A program made the position numbers and the translations under genes. Shown here piece after piece: positions 32,199-39,523 of a stretch of DNA of 39,523 bases. Source of the DNA: Neobacillus cucumis. GTDB taxonomy: Bacteria; Bacillota; Bacilli; Bacillales_B; DSM-18226. The notes below the pieces were generated by a model. It was not told the DNA's origin, searched no databases, and saw nothing but the letters and a program-made list of their open reading frames with translations. Within the stretch, counting starts at the first letter, position 1. Every line of letters begins with the position of its first letter. The DNA lies in contig NZ_JAMBOH010000038.1 of NCBI RefSeq assembly GCF_023715505.1, positions 1-39,523 of the forward strand, written 5' to 3'.

Positions 32199-32692
32199 CA
32201 AATAACACCCCTACTTTTTAGATTATTTTTAATATAATAAAAACAATACTTTTTTAATATACCACATATATTAAATATGAAAAAGTATTTTTTGTATAAT
32301 AATTCTATCTATTTAATAAAATATAAAAAATTTTATTAGCCAAGAAGTATTTTAATAGTAACCCGACAATAAGGTAAAAAGCATATTATAAAAGAAATTT
32401 TTCTTTTTTTAGAGTGAATTACGATTATTATTTTAATATTCTAATTTTAGTATTAATAAAGAACAAGTTTCCCTATTCGGTTAGTCTTGGGTTACATTAC
32501 TTCACATCAATCATTTTGAACAAAGGTCAAATAATACAGCAAGTTCCTTTATTAGCGGAAAAGAGTCTTCATTTTTCAACCATTCTTTCGTTTTGCCTCG
32601 CGTTGAGATAATAATTTTTCATAACAAGGAAAATATTAAGTAGAAAAGGGCGAATAAATGATCAACCAACATGAATGATTGAAATGAGGGAA
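32199..32692. other. Divergent intergenic region
   Basis: Very AT-rich. It must hold the promoters of the binding-protein gene (minus) and the GH3 gene (plus). A 65-codon open frame (32414-32611, plus) has no ribosome site and no family resemblance. No riboswitch or operator could be recognised by eye. Confidence 0.4.
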
Positions 32693-34777
32693 ATGAATTT
32701 GAAACGAAGAAAGGCTCTCGCTTATTTAATGGCAATGGTTTTATCTATTCTTTTTATCATACCTTCGGTGGATGCCCAAAATGTTAACCAGCAGGTCTTG
32801 GCAAGGGTAAAAGAAACGCTTACTGTCAATGGAAAAGTATTTAAAGATTTAAATTCAAATGGAAAACTAGATGATTATGAAAACTGGGAGTTATCGATTG
32901 AAAAGCGAGTCGCTGACCTAATATCCAAAATGACCCTAGAGGAAAAAGCCGGACTTATGATTATACCTGAATTTCGTGAAATTGAAGGGTCCAAGATGGA
33001 ACAGCCGAATAATTTAATTGATCAACATGCACGATATTTTGTTTATCGTAGTACACCTAGTGCTGATGTGATAGCCAATACAAATAACACGCTGCAAGAA
33101 AAGGCTGAGGGAACAAGATTAGGAATACCGGCAGTTCTTATTTCAAATCCCCGAAACCATTTCACCATGATCGCAGATATTACAGATTTTAAAAAAGCAA
33201 AAGATTACTATGTACCCACAAAAGAGGGTCCTGGTCAATTTTCCATATGGCCAGATTCCTTAGGACTCGCTGCAACTCGTGACCTTGATTTGGTAAAAGA
33301 ATTTGCTCAAATTGCACGGAAAGAATGGACATCTGCCGGTCTTCGTAAAATGTATGGCTACAATGCTGATATTGCAACACAACCCTTATGGGCAAGGATT
33401 TTAGAAACATTTGGAGAAAGTCCTAAACTCGTTTCAGATATCAATTATACGTTAATCAAAGGTTTTCAAGGTGAAGAACTTGACAAAAACAGTGTTTCTT
33501 TGACAACAAAGCATTTCCCTGGTGGGGGATCAAGATATTTGGGGAAAGATCCGCATTTTGAGGAAGGAAATTTTAATATTTATCCAACACCTGGCAGCTT
33601 GCAAAAGTATCATCTCCCGCCGTTTATAGCAGCCATTGAAGCTGGAACAAATTCCATACTACCTTACTATGCTTATCCAAGTAATAAAAGTGCTGATCAA
33701 GGGCTTCCTCCCTATAACGATAAACAGCAATTTGAAGAAGTGGGTTTTGTTTTTAATAAAGCGTTTATAACCGACTTATTGCGTAAGAAACTAAGGTTTA
33801 AAGGATATGTCAACTCAGATACGGGGGCAATAATTGATATGGCATGGGGTGCTAAACATATGTCGAGGGAAGAAAGAATTGCTAAAGCAATGGAAGCTGG
33901 AGCAAATATTTTTTCCGGACAGAAGGATCCACAGCCATTAATAAATGCGGTAAATCAACGTTTGGTAAGTGAAGAGCAAATCAATCAATCCGTAGCACAT
34001 TTGCTCACAGAAATGATGACATTAGGTTTATTTGAAAACCCATATGTGAATCCGAAAACGGCATTAGAAGTGGTAAATAATCGGGCATCACAAGAAAAGG
34101 CAGACTTAGCCCACCGGAAGTCTATCGTTTTATTACGCAATGATCAGAATCTTTTGCCCCTAAAGAATACAAAAATAAAAGATATGAAACTTTATGTCGA
34201 ATCGTTCCCAGCTGGCGTACAGAATGCAAATACGATTGCATTAAGAAAAACCATTCAGCAATATGATCCGGACATCACTTTGACAAATCATTTGGAAGAA
34301 GCAACCCACGCACTTGTATGGATTAAACCCAAACAAGATCTGCTTTCGAAGCATCCATTGATTTCTATAGGACCAGATACGCAAATTCAAAATAAAAATC
34401 GGATTATCAAAATACAGAAAACTGTACCGACGATTACGGCCATTAACTTTAGTAATCCTTGGCTGATTCAAGAAATTGAACCGAATGCAGCAGCTGTCAT
34501 TGGAACATTCGGAGTAAAAACGGAAGCTTTAATTGATGTGATTCGTGGGAAATTTAATCCGACTGGAAAACTACCTATTACCATTCCAGCAAATCAGAAT
34601 GCCGTCGTAAATGACAAGATGGACGTACCAGGCTTTGATGAAGCCCCTTCCTATGTATACCAAGCAAAATCTGGTGACAAGTATGGTTTTGGTTTTGGAC
34701 TATCCTATAATACGGAGCAAAAGGAAGCAAAGTCCAGCTATATCGACACATTCTTGAGGAATTTCTTCAATAATTAA
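32693..34777 (+). CDS. Secreted glycoside hydrolase family 3 protein
   Basis: Protein of 694 residues from ATG 32693 (GAGGG just upstream; ATG 32675 is also in frame). Signal peptide KALAYLMAMVLSILFIIPSV, cleavage near VDA. A short calcium-loop-like segment, VFKDLNSNGKLDDYENWE, common at the start of secreted GH3 enzymes, precedes the (beta/alpha)8 domain. Lys273-His274 in TTKHFPGGG and the nucleophile Asp376 in GYVNSDTGA are the expected active-site residues. The second domain (from about 480, SIVLLRNDQNLLPLKNT) has the alpha/beta sandwich, but the acid/base Glu is not obvious. No fibronectin III tail, so it is shorter than many beta-glucosidases. It should cleave beta-linked glucose or xylose or N-acetylglucosamine outside the cell; the sugar is not decidable here. 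Confidence 0.87.
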   Translation: MNLKRRKALAYLMAMVLSILFIIPSVDAQNVNQQVLARVKETLTVNGKVFKDLNSNGKLDDYENWELSIEKRVADLISKMTLEEKAGLMIIPEFREIEGSKMEQPNNLIDQHARYFVYRSTPSADVIANTNNTLQEKAEGTRLGIPAVLISNPRNHFTMIADITDFKKAKDYYVPTKEGPGQFSIWPDSLGLAATRDLDLVKEFAQIARKEWTSAGLRKMYGYNADIATQPLWARILETFGESPKLVSDINYTLIKGFQGEELDKNSVSLTTKHFPGGGSRYLGKDPHFEEGNFNIYPTPGSLQKYHLPPFIAAIEAGTNSILPYYAYPSNKSADQGLPPYNDKQQFEEVGFVFNKAFITDLLRKKLRFKGYVNSDTGAIIDMAWGAKHMSREERIAKAMEAGANIFSGQKDPQPLINAVNQRLVSEEQINQSVAHLLTEMMTLGLFENPYVNPKTALEVVNNRASQEKADLAHRKSIVLLRNDQNLLPLKNTKIKDMKLYVESFPAGVQNANTIALRKTIQQYDPDITLTNHLEEATHALVWIKPKQDLLSKHPLISIGPDTQIQNKNRIIKIQKTVPTITAINFSNPWLIQEIEPNAAAVIGTFGVKTEALIDVIRGKFNPTGKLPITIPANQNAVVNDKMDVPGFDEAPSYVYQAKSGDKYGFGFGLSYNTEQKEAKSSYIDTFLRNFFNN

Positions 34778-34791
34778 AACGAAGTAGGACA

Positions 34792-34827
34792 AAAGGCAGC
34801 CCCCTCGTCTGAGGGCATACTGCCTTT
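34792..34827 (+). terminator. Terminator of the GH3 gene
   Basis: AAAGGCAG (34792-34799) with CTGCCTTT (34820-34827) and an inner CCCTC/GAGGG stem; ATTTAATTTG follows. Confidence 0.8.
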
Positions 34828-34921
34828 ATTTAATTTGTTCAACACACTCCAAATGTGTGAATGTAAATGACAACACAATGGATGTTGGTTAGTTTATCAA
34901 CATTCCTAAGAGCTTTTTCTC

Positions 34922-35025
34922 TCAGAAAAATCCAGATTTCCAGATGTCTTCCTCTGTTTCAAATACTTTTCTAATGTACGGGATAATTTCATTTGGATAT
35001 TCTTTCAGAAGCTCAACTATTTTTG
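34922..35025 (-). pseudogene. Short remnant of a DUF5071-like protein
   Basis: The minus strand reads TPKIVELLKEYPNEIIPYIR, then KVFETEEDIWKSGFF and a stop. The block (I.P.I..V....DDIWK) resembles the HEAT-like repeat of DUF5071 proteins. Only about 33 codons remain, upstream sequence has stops in this frame. Identification from memory, modest. Confidence 0.4.
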
Positions 35026-35099
35026 GGGTATTACCGAATCATATCCCGAACCCATTCAAGAAGATTTGGGCAAAGGGAGAAACGCCCCTGTTACTTGAA

Positions 35100-35583
35100 T
35101 TAGGCATCTATTCTTTTTTTCTCTTGTTCAAACAAGTGATAGTACATTTGAAGCTTGGAATGGTCCCTTAAATGAAGGGCAAAATATTTAGCCTTATAAT
35201 ATTTGAGATAACCGTTATGTTGCTTTTCAATATTGCTAAATGCTAGTTCTAAATTGGTATTTTTTTGTACCAATTTAATCCATCAACCATAAAAGACTTG
35301 AATATTACCTCCTCAATATTAGAGCCATTGAACCCACCAAATATCATTTCGATTTTTTTCGGCGTGGTTTTCTAAATGATTGATGTAATTTGATTGGTCA
35401 AGTTTACGATATAACTGTTCTTGCAGATGACATTGTTGGAATTTTGGGAGTAATTCACCTTTATATAATTCTTTTGGTCATGATATTCACCGAATTGTAT
35501 GTAAGCTGTAAAGGGTTGATTCTCATTGCTTTACTAGGAACATTAATCGATTCAGGTAATACTTTTTTACCTTCCCAGTATTC
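35100..35583 (-). pseudogene. Decayed gene for an unknown alpha-helical protein
   Basis: Switching frames along the minus strand gives a continuous protein-like path: YWEGKKVLPESINVPSKAMR, INPLQLTY, then FGEYHDQK, GELLPKFQQCHLQEQLYRKL, DQSNYINHLENHAEKNRNDI, WWVQWL followed by two stops, then NLELAFSNIEKQHNGYLKYY, KAKYFALHLRDHSKLQMYYH, LFEQEKKRID and TAA 35100-35102. At least two frameshifts and three stops. Composition and helix periodicity are those of a real soluble protein of about 160 residues; it somewhat resembles DUF4085-type proteins, but I cannot confirm this. Confidence 0.5.
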
Positions 35584-35999
35584 TTAAATCTCAACTACAT
35601 CACCACACTCCATAAATTCTTCTAAAAGAGATAAAAGAGGGAGTTTTTTTAGATGTATTGCTTCGTCATGGTCTGTATGATTAGTTACCGTTGTTAAATT
35701 AGACAATACTTCGTTTGTTAGTGGTAAAATGTTATTTCTTCGCTTGAGGATTTGGCCAGCACAGCGGATGATGATCTTGGTTAGCCAAGTCATAAAGTAT
35801 TCCGGTTGCTTTAAAGTATGAATACTTATATATGCTTGATATATCGCTTCTTAAACAACATCCAATGCCTCCTCTTCGTTATGTATATAAAGATAAGCAG
35901 GACGGTAGATTCGTTCATAGCACTGCTTAATGAGTTGTTCAAAGTCTTTTTTATTGCCCCTGATTGCTTTTTAACTAACCTATCATCCCCTATTTCCAT
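35584..35999 (-). pseudogene. ECF-type RNA polymerase sigma factor, broken and truncated
   Basis: Starts at ATG 35997-35999 behind AAAGGGG with MEIGDDRLVKK. One A is missing in the following poly-A run; the next frame gives KDFEQLIKQCYERIYRPAYL, YIHNEEEALDVV, a TAA at 35851-35853 where Gln is expected, then EAIYQAYISIHTLKQPEYFM, TWLTKIIIRCAGQILKRRNN. This is sigma region 2 of an ECF factor of the SigV/SigI-like look, including the DVVQEA motif. After ILPLTNEVLSN the region-4 DNA-binding domain is absent and the frame ends at 35584. No anti-sigma gene is next to it; the remnant at 35100-35583 follows directly. Confidence 0.7.
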
Positions 36000-36180
36000 C
36001 TCTCTCATCCCCTTTCAACTATTAGTGGTAAATAACATCAGAAAAGTTTCTGAAATTAAATATTTAACATAAGAATATATTAAATATAAAAATAGTATTA
36101 TAATATTTTAAATAATAAGTAGATAACCTCTAAAATAATACCAAAATCGAATAAAAATATAAGAATGTTGAGGTGATAAA

Positions 36181-37080
36181 GTGCAAATCAAAAATTTTAT
36201 AGTTGACCAAAGTTTAAAAGAATTAACGGAACACCGTACAGTTGTGTTACCGCTCGCATGTTACGAAACAACGATTAATCAAAACATAAATGGATATATA
36301 CCGCTTCATTGGCATGATGAATTTCAATTTGTTCTCGTTGTAAAAGGAGAAGCCATTTTTCAAATAAATGAAGAAAATATTACTGTGCAAGAAGGCGAAG
36401 GGCTATTTATAAATAGTGGCTGCCTGCATATGGCAAAAGATCAGAATGATTCTGGCTGTGCCTATATATGTTTAAATGTATCCCCAAGTTTCGTTTTATC
36501 ACAAGAACTATATACAACCCATGTAATCCCTTATATTCAGGCGACTAATATTCCTTATTTACTCTTGGTTCCAAAGGAGCTTTGGTCGAATAATATATTG
36601 GACTCTATTATAAAAATTAATCAGTTGATAAAACAAACTCCACCATACTATCAAATCGACATCAGCCTGCATCTCACATTAATTTGGAAGAACCTAATCA
36701 TTAATGGGATTGAATTAGAGTACGAACAGACGGAAATGATAAAGAATCATCGAATGAAGCAGATGCTAAATTGGATCCACTTACATTATCCTGAGAAAAT
36801 CCTTTTAGACGATATTGCACGAGCTGGAAAATTAAGCCGTTCCGAGTGCTGTCGATACTTCAAACGAATTTTAAAGAAAACACCTCTGAATTACTTAACC
36901 GATTTTCGAATTCAAAAAAGTTTAATTTTATTACAACAGCCAGAATCCAATGTAACCGATGTTGCCTATCAAGTCGGATTTAATAGCACCAGCTATTTCA
37001 TTGATAAATTCCGAAAGTCAATGAACATAACACCATTGGCTTATAAGAAGTATAAAAATTCCAATTTATTTGAGAAATAG
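36181..37080 (+). CDS. AraC family transcriptional regulator
   Basis: Protein of 299 residues from GTG 36181, with TTGAGGTG upstream. An N-terminal cupin domain (about 35-110) has GYIPLHWHDEFQFVLVVKGE and GLFINSGCLHMAK, typical sugar- or ligand-binding AraC sensors. The C-terminal double helix-turn-helix (about 195-292) reads WIHLHYPEKILLDDIARAGK, then SRSECCRYFKRILKKTPLNY and SNVTDVAYQVGFNSTSYFID. It lies downstream of the decay zone and has no co-oriented partner; the GH3 gene 1.4 kb upstream on the same strand is a possible but unproven target. Terminator follows. Confidence 0.9.
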   Translation: MQIKNFIVDQSLKELTEHRTVVLPLACYETTINQNINGYIPLHWHDEFQFVLVVKGEAIFQINEENITVQEGEGLFINSGCLHMAKDQNDSGCAYICLNVSPSFVLSQELYTTHVIPYIQATNIPYLLLVPKELWSNNILDSIIKINQLIKQTPPYYQIDISLHLTLIWKNLIINGIELEYEQTEMIKNHRMKQMLNWIHLHYPEKILLDDIARAGKLSRSECCRYFKRILKKTPLNYLTDFRIQKSLILLQQPESNVTDVAYQVGFNSTSYFIDKFRKSMNITPLAYKKYKNSNLFEK

Positions 37081-37135
37081 GGCACTTTAAACAACCTGGT
37101 GCTTCAACACATTAAGAAATAATATTGAAGAGCTG

Positions 37136-37170
37136 AAATATACAAGTTTTTATGCCCTACTTGTATATTT
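37136..37170 (+). terminator. Terminator of the AraC gene
   Basis: Perfect 12-bp stem AAATATACAAGT/ACTTGTATATTT, loop of 11, followed by TGGTTTTATT. Confidence 0.7.
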
Positions 37171-37384
37171 TGGTTTTATTGCATTTATAAAACACACAGT
37201 CATGAATCGCATTTTTAAATGCCAAATCCATTCAGAGGGATCAACTATCTATTTTGGGTTAAAATTGACCCAACCGTTAATTAAAAGATCGAATTCATTT
37301 TATTTCAATTTACATAATTATATTATATTAAACTAACTACTATTCATAAGAAAGATAGATTCGTTATTTCTAACCATGCATAAA

Positions 37385-37405
37385 AAGCACCCAATTAGGA
37401 TGCTT
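37385..37405 (-). terminator. Terminator of the YdbC gene
   Basis: AAGCA-CC (37385-37392) with GG-TGCTT (37398-37405), one mismatch; TTTATG follows on the minus strand. Confidence 0.65.
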
Positions 37406-37455
37406 ATTAATAAAAAAATATTCAATCTGCTAGTCATATCTTTAAAAACGCTTGG

Positions 37456-37671
37456 TTAAAGTGAGTTAAGAATTTCCTTCAACTTGTCTAACTCTTCTTT
37501 AGACAACGTAATCCCTTTTCCCATTTTCTCATGATCCTCGGACCAATCACGGATATCATATTTAGGTTCACGTCCATTCCAGCTAATCAGATTAAGTTCT
37601 CGCTTCCATCCCTTTGCAGATTCTGATAGTACAGCAATTTTTTGTGTGATTTCATATTTAATGTCTGCCAT
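37456..37671 (-). CDS. ydbC: YdbC family protein (PC4-like ssDNA-binding)
   Basis: Protein of 71 residues with AAGGAGG seven bases before the ATG. It reads MADIKYEITQKIAVLSESAK, GWKRELNLISWNGREPKYDI, RDWSEDHEKMGKGITLSKEE and a final helix. The SWNGREPKYDIRDW block and length match the YdbC family, whose structure is like the single-stranded nucleic-acid-binding core of eukaryotic PC4. It probably binds ssDNA or RNA as a dimer in transcription or repair; no specific target is known. Monocistronic with its own terminator. Confidence 0.88.
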   Translation of the reverse strand: MADIKYEITQKIAVLSESAKGWKRELNLISWNGREPKYDIRDWSEDHEKMGKGITLSKEELDKLKEILNSL

Positions 37672-37995
37672 GTAACTTACCTCCTTGCCATTGCATTAAA
37701 TTATATTCAAAATTAATTTTTTGGACATGTAAATCCATTGTTGTAACACTCTTTCATTAATTGAGCTTAATCATACTCCCATTCTGTTATGGCATGTCCA
37801 TATTTAATTATACCGTTTTTCATTGCTTTTCTTCCTCGAATAAGAATTTTTCTTTGTTACTGAATTCCACTCATCACTTTTCTCTCATTTTTCAAAAATA
37901 CACTCACAAATATTGAAGTATAATCATTTGTGAGTGTTATAAAGTCATTAAAATGAACTTGTTTCTAAAGATAACTTGAAATGTTATATCAGGTC
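37672..37995. other. Intergenic region
   Basis: Apart from the hydrolase terminator at 37900-37937 and the YdbC promoter zone, nothing coding is recognised. Confidence 0.4.
37900..37937 (-). terminator. Terminator of the alpha/beta hydrolase gene
   Basis: ACACTCACAAA (37900-37910) pairs perfectly with TTTGTGAGTGT (37927-37937); ATTTTTG follows on the minus strand. Confidence 0.7.
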
Positions 37996-38856
37996 TTAGC
38001 TAAGAAAATATTGCTTTATATATTTTGCAACTTCAATTGGATTATGTTCATTACAAGGAGAAAGATGATGTAATTTTGTAAGTATTAATGTTTGTGATTG
38101 TGGAATTGTTTGACTTAATAGTTGAATCATCTGGTGAATTGTTTCTGGACTTTTTTCTCCAGAAACTAATAGTATATTTGCATGAATGGTTTGATAATTT
38201 TTGTAAGTAGCTTCTAAGCGTTGGACTTCCTTATGCTCGAATAAATTTTCTGGTAACAGCTCTTTTATTTTTACCCAATGATCTCCACGGATTACCATAC
38301 GTAAGATGAGTTTTGCGTACCAGTTAGGCATTCGTGTTAAAGGACTATGTCCCGCCCCCTTTACAAAACTAGTAAATGCTTCCCGATAGTCTTTTCTATT
38401 TATGGCCTTTTCATATTGTACTATCCAGTCCCAATCAGTTGGGATCGAACCTGTAGAAACGCCAGGTTCATATAGAGCAATTTTTGTAAAGGATTGAACC
38501 ATTCGTGCAGTTTCTAAAGCTACGAGACCACCATAGCTATGTCCAAATACATAAGTAGCACCTGTTACTTGTTGTATTGCTTGAATATCTTCGCATTCCT
38601 TGTTAATTGAATACTCAATTCCCTGAGGTCCACTCATCCCGCGTCCTCTTCGGTCTATGATGTGAACTGTAAAAGTATCCGCTAGTTCTCGGGCAAGCTT
38701 ACTAAGATCCCTCGAGTCATTCAATGCACCATGGATTAGAATGATTCCAGGGCCTTGACCGATACTTTGAAAACCAATAACTGTACCATCTCGTGATGTA
38801 AGTGTTGATTGAGTGAATGTATCAGTAGGATTAGTACTTTTTAAAATGTTTGACAT
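37996..38856 (-). CDS. Alpha/beta fold hydrolase
   Basis: Protein of 286 residues. Features in order: strand and oxyanion turn GPGIILIHGALNDSRD, the loop VHIIDRRGRGMSGPQ, nucleophile Ser107 in YVFGHSYGGLVALE, and the C-terminal LVSGEKSPETIHQMI with the catalytic His in LTKLHHLSPC. The catalytic acid is likely the Glu/Asp near LVSGEKS or downstream. No signal peptide, so a cytoplasmic esterase or lactonase-like enzyme. The substrate is not readable. It is a single gene with its own terminator. Confidence 0.85.
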   Translation of the reverse strand: MSNILKSTNPTDTFTQSTLTSRDGTVIGFQSIGQGPGIILIHGALNDSRDLSKLARELADTFTVHIIDRRGRGMSGPQGIEYSINKECEDIQAIQQVTGATYVFGHSYGGLVALETARMVQSFTKIALYEPGVSTGSIPTDWDWIVQYEKAINRKDYREAFTSFVKGAGHSPLTRMPNWYAKLILRMVIRGDHWVKIKELLPENLFEHKEVQRLEATYKNYQTIHANILLVSGEKSPETIHQMIQLLSQTIPQSQTLILTKLHHLSPCNEHNPIEVAKYIKQYFLS

Positions 38857-39163
38857 ATATCATCCCTCTCCCCTGTATACAAAGATAAATTAAGTTTATT
38901 AGTGTTTATCTTACAATAGATTCGTATCGGTTAAAGAGTATTCCTCTTTCGTTAGTGTTGCGCATAAGGCAGTGAGTTAAGGAATAACTATGTTGTTAAT
39001 TTTTTCGTATAGTAATCTAATTTCATTGTTTTTGCCTTTTCTTCAAATAATTGAAGATATATTGGTAAAAAAGCAACAGCATAGAAGTTTCAACTACAAA
39101 AAATGCAAAAAAGCCGAAATCCGTTATAGGATTCGGCTATAGTCTTATTGAAAAACAAAAAGT
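38857..39163. other. Intergenic region
   Basis: No coding sequence recognised. It contains the promoter side of the hydrolase gene and, at 39112-39138, the terminator of the asnA fragment. Confidence 0.4.
39112..39138 (-). terminator. Terminator of the asnA fragment
   Basis: AGCCGA-ATCC (39112-39122) with GGAT-TCGGCT (39129-39138), followed on the minus strand by a TTTTTT run. A strong terminator preserved behind a truncated gene. Confidence 0.8.
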
Positions 39164-39413
39164 CTATAACAGGGGTATTTTCGCTTTTTTACAATCAGCA
39201 ATGGTTTGATCATTCCATACAGAAACCTGGACCTCTCCAATATGTGATTTCTTTAGGAGGAACATACATAATCTGGACTGCCCGATTCCTCCACCTATTG
39301 TGTATGGCAGCTCTTTGTTAACAATAGCTTGATGATATTGAAGCTGTTTCCGGTCCTCATTATTCGATTGTTTTAGTTGGATTAACAAAGCCCTTTCGGA
39401 TTAACCCCCGAAT
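39164..39413 (-). pseudogene. asnA: C-terminal fragment of aspartate-ammonia ligase
   Basis: The minus strand reads GVNPKGL near 39413-39393, then after a one-base shift [60 protein letters not shown] and ends [19 protein letters not shown]...HIGEVQ.SVW is the C-terminal active-site block of AsnA, the ammonia-dependent asparagine synthetase related to class II tRNA synthetases. The first three quarters of the roughly 330-residue enzyme are missing. Upstream DNA (39420-39523) does not match the family, so another element is joined here. The break may be an insertion or a deletion; the window edge prevents a decision. Confidence 0.75.
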
Positions 39414-39523
39414 TTTGGACAATTACTCTCTTAATCTATCATTTTCGTAGTTTTTTATTTTTTGATTTCTTTCGTTGTTTTTTCAGAAGGCCAAGTTGCT
39501 TGACATGGAGCCTCTGCGGGCAT

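Larger units (their letters stand above)
37081..37455. other. Intergenic region with convergent terminators
   Basis: Contains the two terminators listed separately; nothing coding was recognised. Confidence 0.5.

Noticed and set aside
32414..32611. 65-codon plus-strand frame upstream of the GH3 gene
   Set aside because: No ribosome site, no known domain, located where promoters are expected.
35390..35587. 65-codon hydrophobic plus-strand frame
   Set aside because: Lies antisense to a decayed gene whose minus-strand reading is far more protein-like.
1..39523. CRISPR array, tRNA, rRNA, riboswitch, phage or integrase genes
   Set aside because: No regularly spaced repeats, no cloverleaf or rRNA-like sequence and no integrase, capsid or defence-system protein were recognised on either strand.

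Overview
The window looks like chromosomal DNA from a low-GC, endospore-forming member of the Bacillaceae (Bacillus/Neobacillus type). The evidence is strong AGGAGG-type ribosome binding sites with frequent GTG and TTG starts, a CotD-like spore coat gene, DUF2935 and DUF3231 proteins, a YdbC/PC4 protein and a LytS/LytT pair. No rRNA, tRNA, CRISPR array or complete insertion sequence was seen. All assignments come from reading the sequence and recalling families; nothing was searched.

Layout. 1-3200: a short partial ORF, a decayed SDR fragment, two EamA/DMT exporters (the first frameshifted at its 5' end) and a prolyl-tRNA editing (ProX) gene with an internal deletion. 3330-4199: a LysR regulator. 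4631-8365: a five-gene minus-strand operon (NAD(P)H-binding protein, LLM flavin enzyme, DoxX, NmrA/QorB-like protein, FMN reductase), divergent from a TetR gene at 8514; the shared intergenic region carries ACAAC/GTTGT operator-like repeats. This resembles a quinone/electrophile detoxification regulon. 9216-11710: a decayed patch with a diverged 110-bp direct repeat, a small membrane protein, a broken DUF3231 gene and the tail of an MhqA/MhqO-type dioxygenase.

11718-20060 is an envelope metal/redox island: HupE/UreJ-like protein, secreted CehA/McbA-type PHP metallohydrolase, a small cysteine-rich CWC protein, CopD, CopC, a membrane-anchored DsbA-like oxidoreductase, DoxX, an M56 (BlaR1-like) membrane protease and a BlaI/CopY repressor. 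Operators of the form CAYTAC-N5-GTAGTG lie over the -10 boxes of both the blaI promoter and the doxX-dsbA promoter, with a third copy inside a previously unlisted 25-codon CxxC leader ORF that overlaps the doxX start by ATGA. The repressor/protease pair therefore most likely controls itself and doxX-dsbA. This is the most coherent candidate for a new system in the window.

20149-29583: a small hypothetical gene, a DUF2935 protein, two tandem paralogous Asn/Asp-rich proteins, an OFA-type MFS carrier next to a LytS/LytT two-component system, a SEC-C protein, CotD, a cold-shock protein and a frameshifted small membrane gene. 29750-32198: hairpin-rich DNA and a polar amino-acid ABC transporter operon (solute-binding protein, permease, ATPase) with a GC-rich intercistronic stem-loop. 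32693-34777: a secreted GH3 glycosidase. 34922-35999: a second decay zone with two helical-protein remnants and a broken ECF sigma factor. 36181-39523: an AraC regulator, YdbC, an alpha/beta hydrolase and a truncated asnA at the window edge.

Overall, functional detoxification, metal/redox and transport operons are interleaved with an unusually high density of recent pseudogenes (about ten).
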